Shown: positions 24,746-33,851 of the stretch, one piece after another
Numbering within the stretch: the first letter of the stretch is position 1
Layout of the letters: each line of letters begins with the position of its first letter
Origin: Orenia marismortui DSM 5156
Lineage (GTDB): Bacteria; Bacillota; Halanaerobiia; Halobacteroidales; Halobacteroidaceae
Direction: 5' to 3'
Assembly (NCBI RefSeq): GCF_000379025.1
Contig: NZ_KB900618.1
Location: forward strand, 114,640 to 178,639
DNA length: 64,000 bases
Made by a program: the position numbers and the translations under genes
The notes under the pieces: generated by a model
Told to the model about the DNA's origin: nothing
Database searches by the model: none
Seen by the model: the letters and a program-made list of their open reading frames with translations, nothing else

Positions 24746-24911
24746 TGAAGGAACCTCCTTTTTATCAGAATATTTTCTTATATTATACTTATGAAATAAT
24801 TAGCTAGATAGAAGTTAATAAAAATTTAATTTTATTAATTAAAGTCTATATAAAAAGCTGGAGTGTTAAAGTTTGAAAAGTTCTTATTTGATAATTAGGA
24901 TAGTTTTTATA

Positions 24912-25496
24912 TTATAATCCTTCAATATAGCTTTTATCAATTAAATAAGCATAATCTTTACTTATATATTTAATCATTAGCTCTATATCATTATTAGCAC
25001 CAAAGAGTAATAAGAAAATTTTAGTCTTATCTGTTTCCCAAATACTAGCAAAGGCTAAATCGCCTCTTTCTAGTGCTGCTCCATATTTGATTTTGCTACT
25101 GCAATTATTATTTAGCCAAATTTTATTACTATTAAGCGGAGTACCATATCTTTTAATCAATAAGTACTTTAATTTCTGATAATCATTTATGTAAGATGCT
25201 TTATTATGGTGTTTTTCTAAGAAAATATATAAGGCAGTAGTTAATTTCTGATTATTAAACTTATAAACTAAACCTGATCTTCTATGAGCAATATTTGTAA
25301 TATATATTAGCTTATTTTTATATTCATCACATACTTCTAAAGATTCTCTTTTTTTGACTTCTTTCATATTCATTCCCCATTTTATTTCTCTAAAATCATA
25401 TTCTGAATTTCTAAAATTACTTGCTAGCATAGTTTTGGGTATTAAGATAATTAATATAAATAATGTAATTGAAAGATAGATATTACTTTTTTTCAT
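24912..25496 (-). CDS. Exported hypothetical protein
   Basis: Protein of 194 residues with a clear signal peptide (MKKSNIY then a hydrophobic core and MLAS) that probably is cleaved after about residue 25. The mature part begins with the pattern YDFREIKWGMNMKEVKKRE, a motif shared by many small secreted proteins of anaerobes in which a conserved W-G-M precedes a helix, and has three cysteines. There is no enzymatic motif. GAGGAG lies upstream of ATG. It is expressed alone; function unknown. Confidence 0.75.
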   Translation of the reverse strand: MKKSNIYLSITLFILIILIPKTMLASNFRNSEYDFREIKWGMNMKEVKKRESLEVCDEYKNKLIYITNIAHRRSGLVYKFNNQKLTTALYIFLEKHHNKASYINDYQKLKYLLIKRYGTPLNSNKIWLNNNCSSKIKYGAALERGDLAFASIWETDKTKIFLLLFGANNDIELMIKYISKDYAYLIDKSYIEGL

Positions 25497-25711
25497 AAAA
25501 CTCTCCTCTTTTATATATTAAATTTATAAAATATATTAAAAATCAAAAATAAAGTTCTTAATATTGCATTTAACAATAATAAAAGACATAGTCTATTAGT
25601 GTAAAAGTATAAATATTATATGAACCCAACATTATATGTATATATCTGTCTATGATTAATTATGAATATTTTTTTGATAAAGGGTCTTTATTAGATAAAA
25701 GGAGGTCAACT

Positions 25712-26698
25712 GTGAAGAAGATTAAAGTTATTACTACCGGTGGTACGATTGCTATGGGGGAGGATCAAAATACTCACCAGATAGTTCCAAAGTTATCAGG
25801 AAAAGATTTATTAAACTCCGTACCTGAATTGAATAATATTGCTGAATTAGAATTAATTCAATATAGTAATTTAGATAGTTCACAATTAACTCCTAAGATG
25901 ATCTTGGAACTATCTAAATTAGTTAAGGAAGCTTTAGCAAGCAAAGATATTAGTGGTGTCTTAATTACCCACGGTACAGACACCTTAGAGGAGACTGCGT
26001 ATTTATTAGATTTAGTTTTGGATACTGAAAATCCTGTAGTTATCACAGGTGCTCTAAGGAGTTTTAATCAATTAAGTTCAGATGGAAAAGCTAATCTGGT
26101 CCAATCTTTACAAACAATAATCGAACCCCATAGTAAAAATAAAGGAGTGCTTGTTGTTCTAAATAACCAGATTCATGCGGCTAGATTTGTTTCTAAAGTC
26201 CATACAAATAAATTGTGGGCATTTGATTCAATTAATACTGGTTCAATTGGTAGTATAGATCACTGTGGAGTTCATTATTTTTATAATTTAGATAAACAGG
26301 TTACAATTAATACCGAAGAATTAGAAGATAATGTCCAGTTAATAAAATTAGCTATAGGAAATGATGATCGATTAATTCAGGCATCCTTGGATTATGGTGT
26401 TAAGGGATTAGTATTAGAAGCTTTTGGATTAGGGACCTTACCAAAGAGTATAGTTTCTTCATTACTTAGAGCAAAAAAAGAAAAGATACCTGTAGTTATA
26501 ACCTCGCGTTGTTTAGAAGGAAGAGTATACAATCTTTATGGTGCTTCAACAGGCAAGACCAATATTGCAGAGACTGATATTATTTTTGCTGGTAATTTAA
26601 ATAGTACTAAAGCAAGATTAGTCTTAATGTTATTATTGGGTCAAGGGCTTAGCAAAAATGAAATTAGACAGTTTTTTGGTTTGAAGTTAAAGATGTAA
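25712..26698 (+). CDS. L-asparaginase
   Basis: Hydrolyses asparagine to aspartate and ammonia; 328 residues, of the bacterial type with an N-terminal threonine site. Catalytic motifs: TTGGTIAMG near residue 8-16, with the nucleophile Thr12, and ITHGTDTLEETAY carrying the second Thr-Asp pair. There is no signal peptide, so a cytosolic (type I-like) enzyme is likely. Start GTG 25712 is set by AAAGGAGG; the frame is open further upstream from ATG 25652, but that extension has no site. It is a single-gene unit. Confidence 0.92.
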   Translation: MKKIKVITTGGTIAMGEDQNTHQIVPKLSGKDLLNSVPELNNIAELELIQYSNLDSSQLTPKMILELSKLVKEALASKDISGVLITHGTDTLEETAYLLDLVLDTENPVVITGALRSFNQLSSDGKANLVQSLQTIIEPHSKNKGVLVVLNNQIHAARFVSKVHTNKLWAFDSINTGSIGSIDHCGVHYFYNLDKQVTINTEELEDNVQLIKLAIGNDDRLIQASLDYGVKGLVLEAFGLGTLPKSIVSSLLRAKKEKIPVVITSRCLEGRVYNLYGASTGKTNIAETDIIFAGNLNSTKARLVLMLLLGQGLSKNEIRQFFGLKLKM

Positions 26699-26897
26699 AA
26701 CACTAACTTGTTTTATTATTCTTTTCCTTTACTAAGATCTAATCTTTTCAAAACTTATTTATAAAGCTATCACTCCTTAACTTTAGAAACTATAATTTAT
26801 CTTTCAAGTATTTATATTTTATTTTGAGGAGATAATAAATTTATAGAATTAAATTAATAACTAATTGAAATAATGAATGTAAACGGAGAGGGGATAG

Positions 26898-27911
26898 ATG
26901 AAGCAATTTAAAGCCAAAAGAGTTTTGATAGAAGATCAGGCCTTAGAATATTCTTTGGGAAGAAAGTTGGATAAAAGGTTTAAAGAAGAAGGAATTCCAG
27001 TAGAATATATTAAATCTCACAATCGAGTTAGTCCTGATGAGCAGATGAGCCCAACTGCTTTATTTAATTGGACTAAAGAAACATTAGTAGTTGGAGTAAA
27101 GAAGACATTAAGATTTAAATCTTGTTATCCTTCAGCTGATTATAGACTGGTTATGAATACTAGCTGTCCTGGGAAGTGTGAATATTGTTATCTATCTACT
27201 AATTTAGGATCTGCTTCTTACTTAAGAGTTTATGTTAATGTTGAAGAAATTCTAGAGGCTGCAAAAAAACATATTGCTAAAGGGGAAGGAAAGATTGTTA
27301 GCTTTGAAGCAAGTAGTTCTTCAGATCCAATAGCAGTGGAACACTTAACAGGAAGTTTAAAAAAGTTAATAGAATTCTTTGCCAAAGAAGAAAAGGGGAG
27401 ATTAAGATTAGTTACTAAATTTGCTTTTGTTGATAATTTATTAGATATTAAACATAATCAGCATACTAGATTTCGCTTTAGTATCAACTCTAATTATGTA
27501 ATTAAAAATTTTGAACATTTAACAGCAACCTTAGATGAAAGAATTACTGCAGCAAGAAAGATTCAACAAGCTGGATATCCTTTAGGTTTTATTCTAGCAC
27601 CTTTGATGATTTATGATGGTTGGCAGAAAGATTATGAACAGACATTAAAAAAATTAAGTTCTGAATTAACGATAACTCAAAATCAACCTTTGAGTTTTGA
27701 GTTAATTATGTATAGATTTACTACTAGATCTAAGAAATTAATAGAAGCTAGATTTCCTAATACTAAATTGAAACTAGACAAAGATAGTCACCATCATAAA
27801 GGATTTGGAAAGTATGTTTATCCTGAAGAAAAGGCAGAAAGGTTAAAGGAGTTTATAGAAGGTAGAATAAAATATTATTTCCCTCAAGCTAAGATAGAAT
27901 ATTTTACTTAA
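26898..27911 (+). CDS. splB: Spore photoproduct lyase
   Basis: Radical SAM enzyme that repairs the thymine dimer formed in UV-irradiated spore DNA; 337 residues, normal length. The iron-sulfur motif C90-x3-C94-x2-C97 (NTSCPGKCEYCYL) is intact. The hydrogen-donor cysteine of the Bacillus enzyme (Cys141, in FEA-x-C-T-S-D) is missing: the same segment reads FEASSSSD here. Cys76 (LRFKSCYPSADY) remains and may substitute. ATG follows GGAGAGGGG. It marks the organism as a spore former. Confidence 0.93.
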   Translation: MKQFKAKRVLIEDQALEYSLGRKLDKRFKEEGIPVEYIKSHNRVSPDEQMSPTALFNWTKETLVVGVKKTLRFKSCYPSADYRLVMNTSCPGKCEYCYLSTNLGSASYLRVYVNVEEILEAAKKHIAKGEGKIVSFEASSSSDPIAVEHLTGSLKKLIEFFAKEEKGRLRLVTKFAFVDNLLDIKHNQHTRFRFSINSNYVIKNFEHLTATLDERITAARKIQQAGYPLGFILAPLMIYDGWQKDYEQTLKKLSSELTITQNQPLSFELIMYRFTTRSKKLIEARFPNTKLKLDKDSHHHKGFGKYVYPEEKAERLKEFIEGRIKYYFPQAKIEYFT

Positions 27912-27953
27912 AATAAGAGCTAAGTGGCTTAAGCCACTTAGCTCTTATTTTTC
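27911..27953. terminator. Bidirectional terminator
   Basis: Perfect 40-bp palindrome (20-bp arms, AAATAAGAGCTAAGTGGCTT and complement) followed by Ts. Confidence 0.9.
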
Positions 27954-28145
27954 AGACTAATAAATAAATAGATGATTATATTTTTCAATAGAAAAATAGT
28001 AACTTTTAAATTCTAATAATTTCATATAAATTCTTTATTATTTTCTATTTTTTAAAACAAAGTAATATATCTGCTATTATAGTTTGTTCAATAATAAATA
28101 TAATAAAGAGGTTGAAATTAGAAATTAAAAAAGGAGAGGTTAATT

Positions 28146-28427
28146 TTGAATAATAATTATAAGGTATTAAAATTTATAGGTATTGGATGCAAAATTCTAG
28201 GAATAATAGCTCTTATAGGATTAATATTAACAACAGTTGCTAAAATAGCAAGTGATGGTCTAGGAATGGGACTGGTAAATCAAAACCCTATTTTTATATT
28301 ATTTAATAATTTATTCCCGATATACATTGGTGTTTTTCAGTTTTTATTTCTTTATGGTATAGGAGAATTAATTTATCTATTGATCGATATTAAGTTAGAT
28401 TTAGATGAGATAAAAAAGAATAATTAA
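28146..28427 (+). CDS. Small membrane protein
   Basis: Unrecognised protein of 93 residues with two or three hydrophobic segments (about 10-32, 55-80) and a short charged tail DLDEIKKNN. Start TTG 28146 lies after AAAGGAGAGG. It is not obviously linked to the transporter downstream, which has its own promoter. Confidence 0.65.
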   Translation: MNNNYKVLKFIGIGCKILGIIALIGLILTTVAKIASDGLGMGLVNQNPIFILFNNLFPIYIGVFQFLFLYGIGELIYLLIDIKLDLDEIKKNN

Positions 28428-28474
28428 CAAATTAAAATGATATTATTATAAAGTTTTATGCTTTCTTTAAAATC

Positions 28475-28503
28475 TTGACATAACTATAAGGAAATGATAT
28501 ATT
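28475..28503 (+). promoter_or_regulatory. Promoter of the SNF transporter gene
   Basis: TTGACA (28475-28480), 17 bp, TATATT (28498-28503). The leader of about 140 nt before the gene shows no recognised element. Confidence 0.7.
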
Positions 28504-28652
28504 TATTTCATAATCTAACAGATTTCACAACATTATAAATCATAGTTTAAAAATTAAAGATAGGTTGAATTTATGTAAATGATAATTAATTTTTAATAAG
28601 TTTAACCTAATATTTTTTAATTTTTATTACTAGCAGAAGAGGAGGAGAGAAG

Positions 28653-30140
28653 TTGTCAGAAGAAAATCAATGGGGTAGTAGATTAGGATTTATTTTGGCT
28701 ACTGTTGGTTCAGCAGTAGGTCTCGGTAATATTTGGAGATTTAGTTATGTCTCTTATGAAAATGGTGGAGGAGCATTTTTAATACCTTATCTAGTTGCTT
28801 TATTAACTACAGGTATTCCACTATTAATTTTAGAATTTAGCTTTGGAAAGAAGATGAGGGGTTCAACTGTATTAGCGTATAAGAAATTAAAGAAGAAGTG
28901 GGAATGGGTCGGTTGGTGGCCAGTTTTATCTGTGTTTGTATTATTAACATACTACGTAGTTATTATCAGTTGGAGCTTAAAATATATCTATTATGCTCTA
29001 AGCCAAGCTTGGGGATCTAATCCAGAAGCATTCTTTTACTCAGAACATTTAAATTTAACTTCTGGAATAGAAAGTATAGGTGGAATAAATATAACTATAC
29101 TATTAAGTGTAGTAGCTATTTGGTTCATTAATTATATTATTGTTTATAATGGAGTTGAGAAAGGTATTGAGAAAGCTTCTAAAATATTTATGCCTTTATT
29201 AGCTTTATTAATGTTAATTATCACAGTTAGAGGTATTACTTTACCTGGAGCTGTAGCAGGAATAAATAAATTTTTAGAGCCTGATTTCTCACAATTATTA
29301 AATTCTAAAGTATGGCTAGCTGCTTATGGACAGATATTCTTTACTTTAAGTGTCTGCTTTGGAGTGATGATTACTTATGCAAGTTACTTACCGAAAGATT
29401 CTGATATTGTTAATAACTCCTTTATTGCAGCATTAGCAAATTGTGGCTTTAGTTTTATTGTAGGAATTGGAGTGTTTGGAATTCTAGGTTATATGGCAAC
29501 ACAAACTGGTACTCCTTTCGAAGATGTTGTAACACAAAGTATAGGGCTTGCTTTTATAGCATTTCCTAAAGCAATTAATATGTTGCCAGCTTTCAGTACA
29601 TTATTTGGAGTTTTATTCTTCTCTGCTTTAGTTATAGCAGGTATATCATCAAGTATATCTATGGTAGAGGCTGTAGTAAAGGCACTTAATGATAAATTTG
29701 CTTGGAGTAGAAGGAAAGCATCCACTATTGTAGCTTTAGCTGGATTGCTAGGAAGTCTGATCTTTACAACTGGTGCTGGATTATACTTTTTAGATATAAT
29801 CGATTATTTTAATATGCAATTTGCGATTGTAAGTATTGGGATTATTCAATGTATTGTTTTAGGGTGGATTTATAAAGCAAGTAAGTTAAGAGATTACTTT
29901 AATCCTATTTCTAACTTTCAAATTGGTTCTTGGTGGGATATAATGATTAAATATTTCACACCTATAATCTTAGGAACTATGCTAATTCTAAGTTTAATTA
30001 GTGAAATAAAAGAAGGTTATGGGGGATATCCTATCTCAGGATTAAAAATAGGATGGATAGTAACAGGATTAACCTTAGTATTTGCTATCATTTTAAATAA
30101 TATGTCTTGGCAAGAAAAATATAAAAATATAGAAGAATAG
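28653..30140 (+). CDS. Sodium-dependent transporter, SNF/NSS family
   Basis: Sodium-coupled symporter, probably for amino acids, of 495 residues with 11-12 predicted helices. The family signature begins WGSRLGFILATVGSAVGLGNIWRF, given here only in part: the unwound first helix with VGSAVGLGN that binds sodium and substrate. A second signature is ENGGGAFLIPYL. The start is TTG after GAGGAGGAG. Na+-coupled uptake suits a salt-loving anaerobe. The exact substrate is unknown; tryptophan, tyrosine and leucine carriers belong to the family. Confidence 0.93.
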   Translation: MSEENQWGSRLGFILATVGSAVGLGNIWRFSYVSYENGGGAFLIPYLVALLTTGIPLLILEFSFGKKMRGSTVLAYKKLKKKWEWVGWWPVLSVFVLLTYYVVIISWSLKYIYYALSQAWGSNPEAFFYSEHLNLTSGIESIGGINITILLSVVAIWFINYIIVYNGVEKGIEKASKIFMPLLALLMLIITVRGITLPGAVAGINKFLEPDFSQLLNSKVWLAAYGQIFFTLSVCFGVMITYASYLPKDSDIVNNSFIAALANCGFSFIVGIGVFGILGYMATQTGTPFEDVVTQSIGLAFIAFPKAINMLPAFSTLFGVLFFSALVIAGISSSISMVEAVVKALNDKFAWSRRKASTIVALAGLLGSLIFTTGAGLYFLDIIDYFNMQFAIVSIGIIQCIVLGWIYKASKLRDYFNPISNFQIGSWWDIMIKYFTPIILGTMLILSLISEIKEGYGGYPISGLKIGWIVTGLTLVFAIILNNMSWQEKYKNIEE

Positions 30141-30143
30141 TAA

Positions 30144-30182
30144 TGAAAAAAGGTGAGAGGAATATTCCTCTCACCTTTTTTC
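30144..30182. terminator. Bidirectional terminator between convergent genes
   Basis: AAAAAAGGTGAGAGGAAT and its complement form a near-perfect stem with T-runs on both strands. Confidence 0.92.
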
Positions 30183-30747
30183 ATTCTAAAATTTGGGGAA
30201 TATGTTTCTCTATATCTGTCCAATTATCTACCCTAATAAACTCACCTGATATACCTTGATTATGATCCATATTCATTAATAAAACTGGAATTCTTAATAA
30301 CTCTCTTATAGGGATTAGGTGTTTAGGATTATCATCTATAAAAAATTCTATATCTTCTTTCTTACAAACGTCAGCTTTTTCTTCACTATGAATTAATTTA
30401 TCGAAAGGAATTTGATGTTCCTCTAGCCATTCTAAAGTTACTGTATTATTTTCAGCTGGTCTAGCTGTCACTAAAATAATGCTATAATCCTTTTCTTTTA
30501 AATCACTTAAAACCTCTTTGCATCGAGGGCGAGGAGGAACCTCTCTAAATATTGTCAATCCTTTTGCAGCTATAAACTCTTCTACTTCTTCACTGCTTAG
30601 ACCGTAAGCATCTCTAAAATCATATACATTATCAATTCTTTCTGTTAAGTCAAAATACTTGCATATATTTGAATGCCAAATATTTTCCTCTCCTCGTCCT
30701 TCATCAGTCAAAACTGCATCAATATCTACACCAATTCTTTTTGTCAT
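30181..30747 (-). CDS. HAD-type 5'(3')-deoxyribonucleotidase-like protein
   Basis: HAD-superfamily hydrolase of 188 residues resembling cytosolic NT5C nucleotidases. Motif I is IGVDIDAVLTD, with the nucleophile aspartate and its partner; motif II is in IILVTARP, and motif III/IV near EKADVCKKEDIEFFIDDNP. The likely role is removal of phosphate from nucleotides. ATG 30747 is chosen because GAGGTGAT precedes it; the longer frame upstream has no site. It probably shares a promoter region with the DUF1385 gene. Confidence 0.8.
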   Translation of the reverse strand: MTKRIGVDIDAVLTDEGRGEENIWHSNICKYFDLTERIDNVYDFRDAYGLSSEEVEEFIAAKGLTIFREVPPRPRCKEVLSDLKEKDYSIILVTARPAENNTVTLEWLEEHQIPFDKLIHSEEKADVCKKEDIEFFIDDNPKHLIPIRELLRIPVLLMNMDHNQGISGEFIRVDNWTDIEKHIPQILE

Positions 30748-30826
30748 ATTAATCACCTCATCAACAAATATTACTATACATTCTAACATAAATAAGCCCA
30801 TCTTGCATTAACTAGCTCCTAATCTT

Positions 30827-31600
30827 TCAAATTATTACTGGTGGTGAGCCTTCATCTTCTTGAGACATTAAAACATTTAATGCTGTTTCTGCAGCTTTTA
30901 AATGTCTTTTATCAGGCTCAATAGTAGTAAATTTCTGGAACAGATAAGCAATAGATAATATACTATCTGGAGCTAAAGATATGATTTCATAAGCAATCCC
31001 AATTGCTAATAAACTTTCTAAATATGCATTAATATATATACCAAAAAAAGCAAATAAACTAATAATAATAAAGTAAAATACTATTAGATTGGTCCCACAA
31101 CGATTAGCTAATCTAGATTGTTCTATGAGTGGCGTTTCATACTCAGCTTCAAAATAATTCACTGCTTTATGTTCGGCACCATGAAATTTAAAGGTATCTT
31201 TTAGTAATGTTTGTCGCAATAAGAAGGCCACTATTATTCCCATAATAATATAAAACTGAGAATTGATTTGGGACAATGTAGTTAATAAATTATTACTACT
31301 TTCAGGCATTAGAATAAAATAACTTTCTAATAAGATATCTAAGCTAAAGATTAATAAAATTGGCCAATACCTTTTAGGATTACCTGAAGCTTCTTTAAAA
31401 AAGGAGACCAATGCAAATATAAAGCTAATCATACCACGAATTATAGGTATTTTTTTACTTACTACTAAGAATTTATTTTTATTTGCTATTTTTCGATTAA
31501 TTATATATTTTAATTGATCATTATCATAATAAGCTTTGACTGAATAGTTCTCACCTACTAGCCGAACACCATTTTTATATGCTCTTCCACCTATTTTCAT
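30827..31600 (-). CDS. DUF1385 family membrane protein (YqhQ-like)
   Basis: Integral membrane protein of 257 residues, with four to five helices. Family hallmarks: an N-terminal IGGRAYKNGVRL (matching GGQAVMEGVMMR of other members), the motif FHGAEHKAVNYFE, and SRLANRCGTNLIVF. Function is unknown; YqhQ of Bacillus is the relative. It lies 79 bp upstream of the nucleotidase gene on the same strand and may be in one operon with it. Confidence 0.88.
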   Translation of the reverse strand: MKIGGRAYKNGVRLVGENYSVKAYYDNDQLKYIINRKIANKNKFLVVSKKIPIIRGMISFIFALVSFFKEASGNPKRYWPILLIFSLDILLESYFILMPESSNNLLTTLSQINSQFYIIMGIIVAFLLRQTLLKDTFKFHGAEHKAVNYFEAEYETPLIEQSRLANRCGTNLIVFYFIIISLFAFFGIYINAYLESLLAIGIAYEIISLAPDSILSIAYLFQKFTTIEPDKRHLKAAETALNVLMSQEDEGSPPVII

Positions 31601-31612
31601 ATTCTACACCTC

Positions 31613-32048
31613 CTAGTAACTAGTTTATTATGTCTAATATAATATGTCAATTAATGATATATACTTTGTTTATTTAAAAAAGCTTGTAATTGTCTTTTAT
31701 TTATTATCTGAATATCCTAAGAATTAAATTTTAGTAATTTATAAAATATAAACTATCCTTTAAATTATTACTCTTAATTGTTATAATATAATGTTGTAGT
31801 ATAGATCTATATTATTTAGATTTCAGATTTTTTACATAACTAAATTACTTAGATATCTATTGATAATATATTTTATTTAGTAATACTTAAGTACATAACT
31901 ATGAATAGATTTAGAAAAAATAGTAGCATAGAAAGTAATAACTATTATTTGATTTTAGATTTCAATCTTCTTTATTCATTTCTGATTATAGTTATTTTCT
32001 ATAGTGCAATATTAATATTTAGATATCATTAGAGGGGGAAGTTGAAAA
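31613..32048. other. Gene-free AT-rich region
   Basis: Divergent intergenic region of 436 bp. A TATAAT occurs at 31782-31787 without a convincing -35 box. No repeat, riboswitch or open frame with a ribosome-binding site was recognised. Confidence 0.5.
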
Positions 32049-32348
32049 TTGGCTATTGTAGAAGTTAGTGTGGTACCTATAGGTACAGAGGATACTAGTT
32101 TAAGTAAATATGTAGCTGGTTGTCACAAAATTTTAGCTAACGAAGATAATATAGATTATCAGTTAACTGCGATGGGGACTATTATTGAAGGGGAACTAGA
32201 TGATATTTTAGAAATTATAAAGAAGATCCATAAGCTTCCTTTTGATAATGGGGCTAAAAGAGTCTACACTAATATTAAGATAGATGATAGACGAGATAAA
32301 AAAGCTAATATACAGCAAAAAATAAGATCAGTTAAAAGTAAATTATAG
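32049..32348 (+). CDS. MTH1187/YkoF-type thiamine-binding-like protein
   Basis: Small ferredoxin-like-fold protein of 99 residues of the MTH1187 (DUF77) family, proposed to bind hydroxymethylpyrimidine or thiamine. Typical features: N-terminal strand VEVSVVPIGTEDTSLSKYVA, then YQLTAMGTIIEGELDDIL and the tail GAKRVYTNIKIDDRRD. The start is TTG 32049 following AGAGGGGGAAG. It is single in this location; the thiamine genes thiN and thiT are at 56 kb. Confidence 0.88.
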   Translation: MAIVEVSVVPIGTEDTSLSKYVAGCHKILANEDNIDYQLTAMGTIIEGELDDILEIIKKIHKLPFDNGAKRVYTNIKIDDRRDKKANIQQKIRSVKSKL

Positions 32349-32461
32349 CTAGTTATTAACTACAAAAATATTTGTATTAATTTATAAATACTTTAAATAT
32401 AACATGAAATAAAAACAAAATAATTACTAAGCATAGCATGAAATTTAAAAATAATCTTTTT

Positions 32462-32474
32462 GCCACAAATATTC
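32462..32474 (+). repeat. 13-bp target duplication, left (IS30 type 2, copy A)
   Basis: GCCACAAATATTC recurs at 33683-33695. The target lay within a dispersed CACAGATTA-type repeat. Confidence 0.8.
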
Positions 32475-32519
32475 GCTTCATTGTAAAATCAAATTGAACA
32501 AAATAAAAATAGCCATAGG

Positions 32520-32575
32520 GCACCAACCTGTAATATAATTAAATCACCACAAAATAACCAGTTACAGGAGGGTGC
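32520..32575 (+). promoter_or_regulatory. SD-masking fold-back of IS30 type 2
   Basis: GCACC (32520-32524) and CCTGTAA (32527-32533) are complementary to TTACAGG (32562-32568) and GGTGC (32571-32575), covering the site CAGGAGGG. TATAAT at 32534-32539 lies inside the loop, so the predicted transcript begins after the left arm. In copy B both arms carry changes that keep seven pairs. Confidence 0.6.
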
Positions 32576-32580
32576 ACACT

Positions 32581-33630
32581 ATGACTTACTTAAATGATAC
32601 ACCAAAATCCCGAAAAAATAAACACCTAAATGCTTATGAACGTGGTCAAATTGCATTATTACATTCCGAAGGAATGAATCCAAATGCTATTGCAAAACGT
32701 TTAGGTAGAGCTTCTAATACCATTAGAAACGAACTAAAACGTGGTACAGTTTCTCAAATTAAAGCTAATAAAAAGATTATGGTCTATTACCCTGACACTG
32801 GTCAAAGAGTTTATGAATCTAATCGCAAGAATTGTGGTCCTAAATTTAAACTTTTGCAATGTGAAGAGTTCATTGATTATGTTATAGAACAGTTCTACGA
32901 AAAAGGACATTCTCTTGATGCTATATGTGGTGCAGCAAAACTTCATAATAAATTTCCAAAGCCAGAGATGGTATCTACTAAAACGCTTTATAACTACGTC
33001 AACGCTGGATTATTGACAATTAAAAACATTGATTTACCTTTGAAGCTTAAGCGTTCTTCAAAAAGAAAGCACACTAAAAATAATAAAAAGAAGCTTGGTA
33101 CAAGTATAGATCAACGCCCTGAAAGTATTAATAATCGTAGTGAGTTTGGTCACTGGGAAATTGACACTATGATAGGCAAAAAGACTAAAAATGAATCAGT
33201 TTTACTTACTATGACAGAACGTATGACTCGTAAAGAAATTATTCGTAAAATCCCTGCCAAGACTGCTCAAGCAGTTCAAGATGCTATTTTAAAGCTCGTT
33301 AATGAAGCAGGAGATTGTTTTCCAAAAGTATTTAAAAGCTTCACTTGTGATAATGGCTCTGAGTTTGCTCAAATGTCATTTTTAGAGCAAATTAGTGATA
33401 CTAAAGTATACTTTGCACATCCATATTCATCATGGGAAAGAGGAACTAATGAGCGTCATAATGGTCTTATAAGACGCTTTATCCCTAAAGGTAATAGTCT
33501 AAACCAATTCTCTATTGAATCTATTGCTAGAGTCCAAAACTGGTGCAATACTTTACCAAGAAAAATCTTAGATTACCTAACCCCTGATGAAATATTTGAA
33601 GATAAATTAAAACAAATTCTTTATGACTAA
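32581..33630 (+). CDS. IS30-family transposase, type 2, copy A
   Basis: Transposase of 349 residues. ATG 32581 follows GGAGGG. Helix-turn-helix at about 20-55 (AIAKRLGRASNTIRNELKRG). DDE core with D195 (HWEIDTMIG), D257 (TCDNGSEF) and E291 (RGTNERHNG). Intact. Codon use (more GGT, CGT, ACT) looks a little different from the other IS30, consistent with an independent arrival. Confidence 0.95.
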   Translation: MTYLNDTPKSRKNKHLNAYERGQIALLHSEGMNPNAIAKRLGRASNTIRNELKRGTVSQIKANKKIMVYYPDTGQRVYESNRKNCGPKFKLLQCEEFIDYVIEQFYEKGHSLDAICGAAKLHNKFPKPEMVSTKTLYNYVNAGLLTIKNIDLPLKLKRSSKRKHTKNNKKKLGTSIDQRPESINNRSEFGHWEIDTMIGKKTKNESVLLTMTERMTRKEIIRKIPAKTAQAVQDAILKLVNEAGDCFPKVFKSFTCDNGSEFAQMSFLEQISDTKVYFAHPYSSWERGTNERHNGLIRRFIPKGNSLNQFSIESIARVQNWCNTLPRKILDYLTPDEIFEDKLKQILYD

Positions 33631-33682
33631 ATAACCAAATTATTACAGTTTGAAAATGTTCAATTTATTATTGCAATTTAAG

Positions 33683-33770
33683 GCCACAAATATTCACAGA
33701 TTAGAACCTTATTTTCTAATTTAAGGCTCCTATCTGTGTCCATTTGTGTTAATCTGTGGCTAATCATTTT
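33683..33770. repeat. Dispersed CACAGATTA/AATCTGTGG element, with right target duplication
   Basis: Starts with the target duplication GCCACAAATATTC (33683-33695). CACAGATTAGA on the left and TGTGTTAATCTGTGGCTA on the right are rough complements, so the unit folds back. Related words occur near 42520, 42690, 52635 and 52890. Confidence 0.6.
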
Positions 33771-33851
33771 GATTTTTTATTTCATTAATTGGGTTAACAT
33801 TTGATCATTTATAAAGCTCCATGCTAATTAACTAATAACGGAGGAATAAAG

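Larger units (their letters stand above)
32475..33682 (+). mobile_element. IS30-family insertion sequence type 2, copy A
   Basis: Element of about 1208 bp with imperfect inverted ends (left CTTCATTGTAAAATC, right complement CTTAAATTGCAATAA, both running into AAATTGAACA). It carries one transposase and a 13-bp target duplication. It is distinct from the IS30 at 4509. It is identical to copy B (50764-51971) over its last 610 bp but has roughly 40 substitutions in the first 598 bp. Confidence 0.93.
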
